A stretch of 64,000 nucleotides of DNA from Actinophytocola sp045807065 (GTDB lineage Bacteria > Actinomycetota > Actinomycetes > Mycobacteriales > Pseudonocardiaceae), in the NCBI RefSeq assembly GCF_045807065.1, contig NZ_JBJMIE010000042.1, positions 3,448 through 67,447 on the forward strand, written 5' to 3'. The notes under the pieces are model-generated. The model saw only the letters and a list, made by a program, of their open reading frames with translations, made no database searches and was not told where the DNA came from. Positions 34,227-42,758 of this stretch are shown piece after piece. Both the position numbers and the translations under genes were made by a program. How positions within the stretch are numbered: the stretch's first letter is position 1; each line of letters begins with the position of its first letter.

Positions 34227-35408
34227 CCGGGCCGGCTCGTTCCCCCGACGACGACCGCGGCGCCATTCCCGAAGCGGCGACGCGGCGACGGCGAGGACGA
34301 CCGCCGCGGCCCACACGTAGGCGTTCCCGGTCAGCAGGCGCCAGACGCCCCATGGTGCCTTCGGGTCCCACCACCAGTGTGGCGCGAGGGCGAAGAGCAG
34401 CGTCCCCGCGGCGACGGCGGCGATCGCGGTCACGCGTCGGGTGCGCCAGGCGAAGACGCCGCCGGTCAGCAGGATCGGCACGATCCACACCCAGTGATGC
34501 GAGTACGACACGGGGGAGAACAGCAGCGTGCCGAGCGCGTTGAGGCTCAACGCCCACGCCGGCCATCCCGCGGCGAACGCCCGTCGCATGCCGATGGCGG
34601 TCACGCCGAGCACCGCGACCGCGAGCAGCGGCCACAGCAGCTTCGGGTCCACGCCGAACCGCACCAGCAGCACCTTGAGCGACTGGTTCATCTCGTTGGA
34701 CATGCCGCGGAACTGGGCGGAGAAGAACGCCTCGTGCGTCCAGAACCGCACGGAGTTCGACCAGCTCACCAGGAACCCGACGGCCGTCGCGCACAGGAAC
34801 GACACGCCCGCGGTGAGTGCGGCCCGACGGTCGCCGCGCAGCAGGAAGAACAGCACGAAGACCGCGGGCGTCAGCTTCACCGCCGCGGCGATGCCCACCA
34901 GCGCGCCGCGCGGCCAACGTGGGGAGCGGACCAGGCAGTCCGCCACGACCAGCACCATCAAGAACGCGTTGACCTGGCCGAAGTACAGCGTCTCGCGTAC
35001 CGGCTCCAGTGCCAGGGACACCGGCAGCAGCGTGCCGACCAGCAGTGCGGTGGGTCGCACGTCCAGGGCGCGGAGCACCAGCACGAGCACCAGTGCCACC
35101 GCCGCGATCGTGACGAGCGCGAAGACCGCGCTGGCCAGCCAGAACGGCACCACGGCGAACGGCGCCAGCACGACGACCGCGAACGGCGGGTAGATGTAGG
35201 GCAGCTGCCAGCCGTTCTGCAGCGTGGGCAACTCCGCGTACAGGTCACCGCCCCGCCACCACACGTCCACAGCGACCCGGTAGACATCCAGGTCCATGCG
35301 GTAGGCGCTGCCGAGCACCCCGTCCCGGAATGACAGCAGGACCCACGCGACCACGGCGACGTTGACCACCACCAGACCGACGAGCACAGCCTTTCGTACG
35401 GCGACCAA
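34212..35408 (-). CDS. GT87-family polyprenol-phosphate-mannose mannosyltransferase
   Basis: 398 residues from TTG 35408, supported by GGGAGGAAG 5-8 nt upstream. About ten membrane helices. The GT-C hallmark acidic motif is in the first outer loop (YRMDLDVYRVAVDVWWRGGDLYAE), followed by LPYIYPPFAVVVLAPFA and ETLYFGQVNAFLMVLV, characteristic of DUF2029/GT87 alpha-mannosyltransferases. In mycobacteria such enzymes extend phosphatidylinositol mannosides and lipomannan. The likely role here is glycolipid or cell-wall mannan assembly using polyprenyl-phosphomannose. Confidence 0.85.
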   Translation of the reverse strand: MVAVRKAVLVGLVVVNVAVVAWVLLSFRDGVLGSAYRMDLDVYRVAVDVWWRGGDLYAELPTLQNGWQLPYIYPPFAVVVLAPFAVVPFWLASAVFALVTIAAVALVLVLVLRALDVRPTALLVGTLLPVSLALEPVRETLYFGQVNAFLMVLVVADCLVRSPRWPRGALVGIAAAVKLTPAVFVLFFLLRGDRRAALTAGVSFLCATAVGFLVSWSNSVRFWTHEAFFSAQFRGMSNEMNQSLKVLLVRFGVDPKLLWPLLAVAVLGVTAIGMRRAFAAGWPAWALSLNALGTLLFSPVSYSHHWVWIVPILLTGGVFAWRTRRVTAIAAVAAGTLLFALAPHWWWDPKAPWGVWRLLTGNAYVWAAAVVLAVAASPLREWRRGRRRGNEPARSAEL

Positions 35409-35479
35409 CGCGGCTTCCTCCCGGTGACATGATCAAGTGGCGGTCGGCATCATGCCAAGCCGACCCCCGACGCCTACCC

Positions 35480-36235
35480 GCGAGGTAGACGTCCGGCGCC
35501 GGCCAGCCGTTCACGTAGCCGATGTGACCTTCCACGAACAACGAGACGTAGGTCGTCACCCGCGGGGCCGTGCCGATCGCCCACGCGCCGGCCGGCACGC
35601 TGAGCCACAGCCAAACGCCGGTCGGTCAGGGAGCGGTAGCCGGCCGCCGCGACCGCGACCAGCGCGGGCATCGTGGTGTCCCAACCGAACTGGACGGCGA
35701 GCAGCAGGGTGCCGATGAGGATCAGCGGGAAGCGGGCGAGCAGCCAGCCCAGCTCGACCAGCCGCAGGGCGTCGAGCATTCGAGGGGACGTCGCGCCGAC
35801 GAGGAGCTCCCGTACGGTGCGGACCTCGGGCAGCTCGACGGCGGCGGCGTCGCGACCGAGCCGGACGACCAGGAACCACGAGCCGACGAGCGCCACGGCG
35901 ATGACCGGCATGGAGTAGCGGGCGTCGTCGCCGACCAGTTGGTGGCAGATGAAGCCGCCGTAGGCGCGGTGCCGGTGGCTATCACGAGCGTCCACAACGC
36001 GACTCGCGCGGCGAGTGTCCGGCGGGTCCCGCCGGTCGGGAAGCCGGCCGCGGCACGCAGTTCCGCCGCGAGCTCGACCGGTGGCCGAGCTCGCCGGCCG
36101 CCGCCGTGTCCGCGAGCCGCGGTGCGATGTCGTCGATGATCGCGTCCACCTCGGCGTGCGGCAGGTCGCGAGCACCTGCCGCAGCTCGGCGACGCAGATC
36201 TCGGCGTGAGTGTCGGTGGCGTGGTTGGTGTTCAC
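35480..36235 (-). pseudogene. Broken membrane protein gene with HAAS/DUF1700-like N-terminus
   Basis: GTG 36235 overlaps the PadR stop (GTGA). The start reads THAEICVAELRQVLA, then in another frame LPHAEVDAIIDDIAPRLADTAAAGELG, a permease-prefix (HAAS-like) helical domain. A third frame carries membrane helices (VIAVALVGSWFLVVRLG, then LLARFPLILIGTLLLAVQFG). A fourth section, one more shift near 35600, ends with VTTYVSLFVEGHIGYVNGW. At least three frameshifts. Such proteins normally form an operon with a PadR regulator, as here. Confidence 0.65.
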
Positions 36236-36500
36236 GCGTTCGCTCCCAACAGATCGGTCATCGTGGCGGCGAAGCCGTGCCACACGGCGGACGACTCGGC
36301 GAGCCGGCGGCGGCCGGTGTCGTTCAGGCCGTAGTACTCGCGGTGCGGCCCCTCCTCGCTCGGCACCACGTACGACGTGAGCGCGCCCTGGTTGTACAGC
36401 CGGCGCAGCGTGCCGTAGACCGAGGCGTCCCCGACCTCGGTCAGCCCCGCCAGGCGCAACCGGCGCACGACGTCGTAGCCGTAGCCGTCCTCCGTGCCCA
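36232..36500 (-). pseudogene. PadR-type regulator, truncated at its 5' end
   Basis: The reading GTEDGYGYDVVRRLRLAGL, then DASVYGTLRRLYNQGALTSY, PHREYYGLNDTGRRRLAE and a short C-terminal helix is the PadR winged helix, ending at TGA 36232. The expected first ~15 residues (first helix) are replaced at about 36500 by unrelated sequence in which a different remnant begins on the other strand. It is the regulator of the broken HAAS gene. Confidence 0.7.
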
Positions 36501-36768
36501 CTGCACAAACACCTGCTGCAGCAGGACCCGCTGATCTGGCGGCCCCACCTCCACGCCATGAGCGGCAACCCCGCCGCGCTCGCCCAGGGCGTGAAGGCCG
36601 CGCTGGACGCCACCGCCATCCCAGCCCCGACACCACCGGGCTCCCAGCCGCCGATCGACCTGGACACCGCCGGCATCGGCCCACTTCTGGGCCGTCGACG
36701 ACGGCGTCACCTTCGCCAAAGCCCTCCGGTCCGCAGTGGACGCCGCCCACGTGCAACCCGCCAGCTGA
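36500..36768 (+). pseudogene. Unidentified gene remnant
   Basis: Plus-strand reading LLQQDPLIWRPHLHAMSGN, then ALAQGVKAALDATAIP, changes frame near 36682 and continues AVDDGVTFAKALRSAVDAAH to a TGA at 36766. The codon bias looks coding and the two parts fit one protein C-terminus, but I cannot name the family. It starts exactly where the PadR gene is cut, so a recombination joint lies near 36500. Confidence 0.4.
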
Positions 36769-36791
36769 CCGCAGTGGATGATTGCCCCGCG

Positions 36792-37832
36792 CTACCGGGC
36801 AGGCTCCTGCTCGAGCAGCGCGGGACGACCGTCCGCCCCGGTAGGTACCGGGTAGAAGCTGTGGTGGCTGCCCGGATCCACTGCTACCACATGCGCCCCG
36901 TCGGCCAGATGCGCCGACCCGGTCACCGTCAGCCGGCGGTCGCGCAGATCCAGCACCGTGACCGGGCCGCTCTCCGCGGCGACGTAGAGCCGGTGCGCAG
37001 CCGCGTCGTACGCCAACACATCCGGATCGTCGCCGACCATGCTGGTGCCGATCACCTGCCAAGTGTTCAGGTCCACGGTCAGCAGGGTCGCGTTGCCGTC
37101 GCAGGCCACGAACGCCAACCGGTCCGTGGTGTCCAGGGCGAGGCCGTGGTCGTGGTCGCAACCCGGCAGCGGGACCCGTCGCTCGACTGTGAGGTCAGCC
37201 GGGTCGATCACGGCGAGGTCATCCCGGCCTTGGACGTCGACCAGCATCCGGTCGCTGGCCGGGTCGTAGGCGACGTTGCCGACCTCACCACCCAACGTGA
37301 CAGTGCCGCGCACGGCTCCAGTGGCGGCGTCGATCACCGTTTCCGAACCACCGGACTCGTTGGTCGTCCAGATCGCACCCCGGCGCGGGTCGTAGGCCAG
37401 CCCGTCCGGATACTCGCCCGTCGGCGCCTGGCCGACGACGGTCCCGGTGTCCTCGTCCAGGACGACCATCCGGTTCGCGCCGGTCGCGGTCGCGAACACC
37501 CGATGCAACGCGGGCACCACCAGCACCCCGTGCACCTGCGACAGGTTCTGGATCGTGCGTACCACTCGGTGGGCGTGGATGTCGATTTCGATGACCTCGC
37601 TGGCGCCCAGATGCGCCACGAACAACAAGCCGCGGTCGGCGTCCAGGCTGGCGTAGTCGAAGCGCGAGGAATCCCCCGGCAACGCCATCTCGCCAGCCGT
37701 CCGCAACGGCGACGCCGCGGTCGACGGCTGCCCACCGCCGCTGCGTGTGACCACGACGAGGACCACGACCAAGGCGACCACCACGGCACCCGCCGCCACC
37801 AGCAGCCTGCGAGAGCGCGCGGCCAGCCTCAT
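36792..37832 (-). CDS. YncE-like beta-propeller protein, membrane-anchored
   Basis: 346 residues. One N-terminal helix (residues about 9-28) acts as signal or anchor. The rest is made of about seven repeats with the YVTN/YncE propeller pattern: LLFVAHLGASEVIEIDIHAH, RVFATATGANRMVVLDEDTG, IWTTNESGGSETVIDAATG, DRMLVDVQGRDDLAVIDPAD and so on. Such propellers bind ligands or proteins outside the membrane; the exact role is unknown. It looks intact, although both neighbours are gene fragments. Confidence 0.82.
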   Translation of the reverse strand: MRLAARSRRLLVAAGAVVVALVVVLVVVTRSGGGQPSTAASPLRTAGEMALPGDSSRFDYASLDADRGLLFVAHLGASEVIEIDIHAHRVVRTIQNLSQVHGVLVVPALHRVFATATGANRMVVLDEDTGTVVGQAPTGEYPDGLAYDPRRGAIWTTNESGGSETVIDAATGAVRGTVTLGGEVGNVAYDPASDRMLVDVQGRDDLAVIDPADLTVERRVPLPGCDHDHGLALDTTDRLAFVACDGNATLLTVDLNTWQVIGTSMVGDDPDVLAYDAAAHRLYVAAESGPVTVLDLRDRRLTVTGSAHLADGAHVVAVDPGSHHSFYPVPTGADGRPALLEQEPAR

Positions 37833-37930
37833 CGCACCCGCCTCCGCTACCGACGATCATCGGGCTCAAAGCAACCAAGGTTACAGTGCAGACGGTGGTG
37901 TCCTGGTGTGCTGCGCGGAGGGTGGTGGTC

Positions 37931-38200
37931 GTGGTGATCCGAGCGTCCCAGCCTGGCGGCCCCGGCGACTGGGTGCTGCTGTCCTACCGGATACCCCGCG
38001 AGCCCTCCACACCGCGGATCACGATCTGGCGTAAGCTCAAACGCCTCGGCGTCGCCCAGATCTCCGACGGCCTTATCGTCCTCCCGGCCGACGCCCGCAC
38101 CCGCGAGCACCTGGACTGGACTGCCGACGAGATCCTCGAAGCCAGCGACAGCGCCTCGATCTGGATCGCCCAGCTACCACAGGATGAAAAAGCTTCAGTA
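37931..38200 (+). pseudogene. N-terminal fragment of chrB (chromate-resistance regulator family)
   Basis: From GTG 37931 the reading GDWVLLSYRIPREPSTPRI, then WRKLKRLGVAQISDGLIVLPADARTREHLDWTADEI matches the first about 80 residues of ChrB-type proteins (IWIAQLP is the last similar stretch). The similarity stops near 38195. The frame itself stays open, without family similarity, all the way into the flippase gene at 38621. The C-terminal ChrB domain and ChrA are absent, so the gene is broken. Confidence 0.75.
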
Positions 38201-38620
38201 ACCGCTCACGCCTGGTGCGTGCCTTCTATGCGACAACGTAATTTTAAAGCTCCGTGCCAGCGGACATCGGCTGGGATACACCACTGGCACGGAGCCTCCT
38301 CCCCCCTGCGCCACCACTTTCGCCGATCGATGTTGACCGATAGTTGCGTGCGTGTTGAATCACGCATAACCAGCGAAGTAAGGCCTGGTGGGTTCCGCAC
38401 GTGGTGGTACCGCTGCACCGTGCGAGTGAAGGACCTCGGGCCCCGGCACGGTCTTCTCCAGCGGACGCGACGGTCGAGATCGCGACAAGGCCATGCGAAT
38501 CGGGGCTTTCACGCTCAACTTGCGTGGTATGGCCGGTGTCATGGCCCATTTCCACGACAGTTCATGGACAGGCGCCCACGTCAGCACCGTCGTCCGGGGA
38601 AGCGGTGCTTGAATGTCGAT
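38201..38620. repeat. Gene-less stretch with a 12-bp inverted repeat
   Basis: GCTCCGTGCCAG (38249-38260) and CTGGCACGGAGC (38284-38295) are perfect arms around 23 nt. Read on the minus strand the hairpin is followed by TTTAAAAT, a possible intrinsic terminator; it could also be an end of a lost mobile element, since it lies about 50 nt after the chrB break. The remaining 320 nt up to the flippase gene has no supported gene and contains that gene's promoter. Confidence 0.5.
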
Positions 38621-40237
38621 ATGCATCGTCGGCCGTCTGACCGGGGCAAGTCGGTGTTGGTCGAGGCGCGAGGGGTTGCCGTTGCTAGCGCGGTCAGCCG
38701 GCTGACGGGGTACGTTCGGACGGCGAGTCTCGGAGCCGCGCTCGGCGGTAGCCTGGTGGCGGATATCTATGCCAACGCCGTTCTGGTGCCCGCTGTCGTC
38801 GAGTCAGTGATATTGGGTGCCGCGTTCAGTGGATTTCTGGTACGGCTCCTGACTGGCGCCGTGCTCGAGTCCGGCGAGGATGAAGTCTTGTTCGTTCAGC
38901 GTCTCGTCACGCTGACGTTCGTGTGCCTGGGCATTCTCGCGACAGCAATGTGGCTGTCGGTGGATCTTCTCGCTAACCTGTTCGCGGACGTCCAGGCGCG
39001 GGCATTGCTGACCCAGTTCCTGTACCTGGTCATTCCCACCTTCATCTTCTCCGGTATGTACCTCGTGTACTCGGCCGTGCTAAACGTTCATCGGAGGTTC
39101 CGTCCCGCGGCGTGGGCCCCCGTCGGTGCCAACATGCTCGTTTCCGCCATTGCCTGGTACGTCGCCGGCTCGCTGCGCGACGGTCAGGACTCGCCGGCGA
39201 CGTTCCCGCGGTGGATCGCCATCCTCATCGCTGGTGCCACCCTGATGGCATCGATATTCCAGGTCGTCGTGCTGATTCCATTCCTGCGGTCGGTCAGAGT
39301 CACTTTTCGAGCGCGATTTGACTTCTCCCTGTTGCCGCTGCGGAGCGTGGCCCGCAACTTTCTCTGGGGCCTGGTCGCCGCGGGCTCAGGTCAGGCGAGT
39401 ATCGTCGTCATCGCCATCCTCGCTAACCGCGCATCCGTCCAGGGTTATGCCGGTCTCTTCATCTTCAACAACGTTTACCTGTTGATGGCCGCGGCGCACG
39501 GCGTGATCACCTTGTCGATCAACACGGTGGTGTTGCCGCGGATGAGCGAGGCGGCGCACGGCCTCGACCGTGGTGACGTGGCGGCACAGGCCGACTTCGC
39601 CTGTGTCTACTGCGTCCTGTTGCTGGTCCCGGTATCCGTCGTGTTCCTCGTGCTGAGCGGCGACATCGGCCGGTTGCTGTTCCAGTGGGGGCGGTTCAGC
39701 CCGGCCGATCTGGCGGGCATGGCGCCAGTCATCGCCGTAGCGGCCGTCGCGTTGGTTCCGTTCTCGCTCAGTCAGATTGTTCTCATGGCATTCTGGGCAT
39801 TCGAGGATCTGCGCACAGTGGCACTGCTGGGTTTTCCGACCTATCTTCTCCGGATCGTGCTCAGTATCGCGGCCTTCGTCGTCCTTCACCCGAGGTACGC
39901 CACGGCGGGGACGATGGGAGCGTTGGCGATATCCTTCCTGCTCGAGATCGCGATCGCGCGCCACCTACTCCGGCGACGGAAAATAGTGATCTGGGCACAC
40001 GGCGCCACGCGGACGATGTCGCGTGCCCTGCTGGCCGGGCTGGCGGCAAGTGTGTTCACCGCGGTGTTCACGCATTATATGCTGGCTGCGGCACCGACGG
40101 CGAAGGTCGCCGAAATGCTCTATTTCGGGGCCGGCTGCTGTTGTGCGGTGGTGTCGTACGTGGTTTTCTGCTGGCTGTTCCAGGTTTCCGAGATGCGCAG
40201 ATTGGTCACGGTCGTCACCGGCTGGCTTCGATCGTAG
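38621..40237 (+). CDS. MurJ/MviN-type lipid II or lipid-linked oligosaccharide flippase
   Basis: 538 residues from ATG 38621. About 14 membrane helices in the MOP-superfamily MVF pattern: VASAVSRLTGYVRTASLGAALG at the start with the conserved arginine, YANAVLVPAVVESVILGAAFSGFLVRLL, then LLFQWGRFSPADL in the middle (a hallmark of MurJ) and SLSQIVLMAFWAFEDLRTV. MurJ flips lipid II across the membrane for peptidoglycan assembly; paralogues move other polyprenyl-linked sugars. Actinomycetes usually keep essential murJ near the chromosome origin, so this may be a paralogue. It ends 4 nt before the convergent NBR1-type gene. Confidence 0.85.
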   Translation: MHRRPSDRGKSVLVEARGVAVASAVSRLTGYVRTASLGAALGGSLVADIYANAVLVPAVVESVILGAAFSGFLVRLLTGAVLESGEDEVLFVQRLVTLTFVCLGILATAMWLSVDLLANLFADVQARALLTQFLYLVIPTFIFSGMYLVYSAVLNVHRRFRPAAWAPVGANMLVSAIAWYVAGSLRDGQDSPATFPRWIAILIAGATLMASIFQVVVLIPFLRSVRVTFRARFDFSLLPLRSVARNFLWGLVAAGSGQASIVVIAILANRASVQGYAGLFIFNNVYLLMAAAHGVITLSINTVVLPRMSEAAHGLDRGDVAAQADFACVYCVLLLVPVSVVFLVLSGDIGRLLFQWGRFSPADLAGMAPVIAVAAVALVPFSLSQIVLMAFWAFEDLRTVALLGFPTYLLRIVLSIAAFVVLHPRYATAGTMGALAISFLLEIAIARHLLRRRKIVIWAHGATRTMSRALLAGLAASVFTAVFTHYMLAAAPTAKVAEMLYFGAGCCCAVVSYVVFCWLFQVSEMRRLVTVVTGWLRS

Positions 40238-40241
40238 GGAT

Positions 40242-41153
40242 TCATTTCGCTGGTGGGGCCTCGGGAAACCCCGGTGGGAGTGGCAGGGAGTGGTCGAGCT
40301 CCGGCTCGCGTGTGTCGACCCAGACCGGCAGGTGGCCGGGTAGACAGGAGGAGAAGTCCGGGAACACCATGACCATGTTGATCACGGCGTTGCTCAGGAA
40401 CCACTGGGCGCGCCCGGGGATCTGCATGTCGCACGCGTGGCCGGGATCTGTGTCGGGCACCGGCAGCATCGGGGGCGTGAACGGCGTGGCCGACGAGACC
40501 GGCGGTCCGATCCGATACAGCAAACGGTCACGCCACGGAACCGAACCCGTGTTGTACAGCCGCACGGGAAGCAGGAACAGCTCGCCTCGTGTCATCTCCG
40601 CGGCGAGCACGGAGTGGACGCGGTCGACGGCTACGCCGTCATCCGGGCTCGCCTGCCATTGTCCGGCGGTGGCCGCGCCGCGTTCGAAGCGTTTGCGTGC
40701 CTCGTGGAGAATACGCACGCGGTCGACGCCATGACGTGCGAGAATTCCGCGGTACTGGCCCATGTTCGCCGGATTGGTCGCGCGTGCGACCAAGGTGAGC
40801 GGGTATCGCCACCACCGATTGTCGCTGAGCTGGTCCGCCGCACGGGTCCACCGTTCGAGCCGCTGGCGGGGAGTGGGTACGGGCACTGGCTCGATGGGGA
40901 GTCCGGCCATCCGAAGTCCGGCCACGTCGCCTGCCGCACGGCCACTGGCGATCATTGCCGCCGCGATGTCATCCCACAGGGCGTCGGGCAGTTCCGAGTC
41001 GCCGGACTCGACGTCGCGAAGACGGTGCCGGCTCAGCCGGCCTGCCGCAAGGCCGTTGGCGGCAAGGAGCTCTGTGAACGCCCGCAACGACATGTCACCG
41101 CGTAGCCGCCGCAACGTGTGGCGTCGCTGGTCAGATGAGTACTCATCCGGCAT
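40242..41153 (-). CDS. XRE-like HTH protein with NBR1-Ig-like domain
   Basis: 303 residues from ATG 41153. The N-terminal helical domain (LRRLRGDMSLRAFTELLAANGLAAGRLSRHRLRDVESGD) resembles a Cro/C1-type HTH. A middle helical part follows. The C-terminal about 100 residues (LLPVRLYNTGSVPWRDRLLYRIG, then PGHACDMQIPGRAQWFLSNAVINMVMVFPD) match the NBR1-Ig-like, four-tryptophan (FW) fold of the eukaryotic autophagy receptor, known in some actinobacterial proteins. The start overlaps the end of the other NBR1-type gene by 11 nt, so the two are coupled. Function unknown; the sugar- or peptide-binding and DNA-binding parts together suggest a sensor-regulator. Confidence 0.7.
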   Translation of the reverse strand: MPDEYSSDQRRHTLRRLRGDMSLRAFTELLAANGLAAGRLSRHRLRDVESGDSELPDALWDDIAAAMIASGRAAGDVAGLRMAGLPIEPVPVPTPRQRLERWTRAADQLSDNRWWRYPLTLVARATNPANMGQYRGILARHGVDRVRILHEARKRFERGAATAGQWQASPDDGVAVDRVHSVLAAEMTRGELFLLPVRLYNTGSVPWRDRLLYRIGPPVSSATPFTPPMLPVPDTDPGHACDMQIPGRAQWFLSNAVINMVMVFPDFSSCLPGHLPVWVDTREPELDHSLPLPPGFPEAPPAK

Positions 41154-42168
41154 GATCAACCCATTCCGGCAGCGGATCGATCAGATCGGCAGGTGCCACG
41201 ACCACGGTGACGAACAGCCCGAGCAGTGTGGTCGGAAAGCAGTAGGTGCCATCCGGCCACCCTTGCTTCAGACAGGCCCGGTAGGTGCCAGGGGTTTTCG
41301 GTACCCGCATCGGACATTGGATCCGCACGGACGAGCCGGGGTCGACGTCGGGGATGACGATGAACGCGGGCGTCCGCACTCCGCCCAAGTAACTGCCGAC
41401 CCGGTACACCACCCGGTGGCGCCAGGGCACCGAGCCGGTGTTGTGCAGTACCCAGCTGGCGACCAGTTGGCTGTCGGGAGCGACAAGTAGCCCTTCCGGG
41501 GTTTCGTCCTCGGCGCTCGACTCGTCCGCCGCCGACGGCCACCACGGCGCGTTGGGGCTTGAACGTACGTCACGCAACCCGACGACAGCCTCGGCCTGAG
41601 CCGCCAGCACGGCGGACACGCGACCGTCGGTATCGGGGAAGTGTTCGGTGAAGAAGTCGAGTTCTCGACCCGGTGGCACGTGCGCGGGCAGGTCGCGCAG
41701 CCGCCGGGGGACATCCCGGAGCTGGTCGGCCAACAGGGCGTTGCTCCAGGCGTACATGTCCACCAGGTAGCCATCCGCGCCGAACGCGAGATCGTAGGCG
41801 CGAACCAGCCATCCCGGCACCCGGCTGGTGTAGAGCCGGGTCCTGTCGCCGACCTTTGTGAGGTTGATCCACGCGGGCAGCCGGTAAAGATCTAGCCGTG
41901 AATGATGGCCCTTCTCCAAAGCCTGCAGGAAGGCCTCGTCAACCAGATGTGGGTGCGCACGTACGTGCGTTCCTGCGTCGGCCCAGGTAGCGCCCGGATA
42001 CAGGGATGTGATCGCCGGGTTCAGCATCGCCACCGCACTCGACAGGCTGTCGCCGGTGGCCACCCGAAGCTGCCGCATCGCGGCTGTCAGTTCACGCGCG
42101 GCCAGGATGTGCACCGGGGCCGGCGGGCGGGGCCGGCCGCGCAGGACGTGCCGGGGCACTGTGATCAC
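41143..42168 (-). CDS. Protein with C-terminal NBR1-Ig-like domain
   Basis: 341 residues. The N-terminal two thirds are helical (MRQLRVATGDSLSSAVAMLN, later AYDLAFGADGYLVDMYAWSNALLADQL), of the kind seen in actinobacterial XRE-type proteins. Residues about 230-335 form an NBR1-Ig-like domain: SWVLHNTGSVPWRHRVVYRVG, VDPGSSVRIQCPMRVPKTPGTY, KQGWPDGTYCFPTTLLGLFVTVVV. The same domain occurs in the overlapping downstream gene. The two thus form a pair, possibly partners. No signal peptide, so cytoplasmic. Confidence 0.72.
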   Translation of the reverse strand: MITVPRHVLRGRPRPPAPVHILAARELTAAMRQLRVATGDSLSSAVAMLNPAITSLYPGATWADAGTHVRAHPHLVDEAFLQALEKGHHSRLDLYRLPAWINLTKVGDRTRLYTSRVPGWLVRAYDLAFGADGYLVDMYAWSNALLADQLRDVPRRLRDLPAHVPPGRELDFFTEHFPDTDGRVSAVLAAQAEAVVGLRDVRSSPNAPWWPSAADESSAEDETPEGLLVAPDSQLVASWVLHNTGSVPWRHRVVYRVGSYLGGVRTPAFIVIPDVDPGSSVRIQCPMRVPKTPGTYRACLKQGWPDGTYCFPTTLLGLFVTVVVAPADLIDPLPEWVDHAG

Positions 42169-42312
42169 AAACTCCTCGGTGCCGCTGTGGTCAGGCTGGT
42201 GCGCGTTTTTCGTTGTATCGCACTATTGCCGCATGAACAACATTCCTCAGCAAAATTCGCGACGACCGGAGAGTGCCGAATATCTCGCCCTCGACGTGCC
42301 GGTGAGCGGAGG

Positions 42313-42531
42313 ATGGATGAACCGGCCCTGGAAGCACCCGAGAGGCCCGCCGACCGAACAAATTCACACGACAACGTGCCGGTACGGCAACCTGCTTTGT
42401 TGACCACGACGCAAAGCAGTAAGAAAAGCCTCGGCTATTTCGCATTCGAGCGGCATCCCATCTCGCCACAATCCAGGTGGAAACTGCCACAAATCACGTG
42501 GCCGGATCCTCCTGTGCCCGAAAACGCATAG
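42313..42531 (+). CDS. Possible small gene, 72 residues
   Basis: ATG 42313 to TAG 42529 (protein begins DEPALEAPERPADRT and ends ITWPDPPVPENA). The ribosome site GCGGAGG abuts the ATG, which is too close to be ideal; the same site better fits a 28-codon frame starting at ATG 42317 that ends in CRYGNLLC. The composition is hydrophilic and GC content is lower than in neighbours. No family is recognised. It sits in a 590-nt gap between two minus-strand genes, so it is not a shadow of one. Confidence 0.3.
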   Translation: MDEPALEAPERPADRTNSHDNVPVRQPALLTTTQSSKKSLGYFAFERHPISPQSRWKLPQITWPDPPVPENA

Positions 42532-42547
42532 TGAAAGGATCGCAGAA

Positions 42548-42694
42548 ATGTTCAAAATCTTTGTTGGTGGGGCACTCGTTCTCATCTTCGCGGTCGCAGG
42601 TTCAGCGCTCAGGTCGGTCACCGCCGAACATTCTCGAAGCTCGGTCGAAGTCTTCGTGGCCGGCGACATCCCCTGTTGCCGGATGATGCCGTAG
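42548..42694 (+). CDS. Possible 48-residue secreted or membrane peptide
   Basis: ATG 42548 follows AAAGGATCG by 5 nt, an acceptable ribosome site, and starts 16 nt after the stop of the preceding small frame. The peptide has a charged start (MFKIF), a hydrophobic core VGGALVLIFAVAGSA (leader or membrane helix) and a polar tail ending DIPCCRMMP with adjacent cysteines. Too short for usual gene callers. It lies on the strand opposite the AfsR/SARP gene, 65 nt past that gene's end. Possibly a signal peptide-like or ribosomally made product; unproven. Confidence 0.4.
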   Translation: MFKIFVGGALVLIFAVAGSALRSVTAEHSRSSVEVFVAGDIPCCRMMP

Positions 42695-42758
42695 GTCGAT
42701 CGGCCGGGGATCGGCGCCGTCGGTCCCCGGCCACACCCAGCGGACTGCCCGTCGTCTG

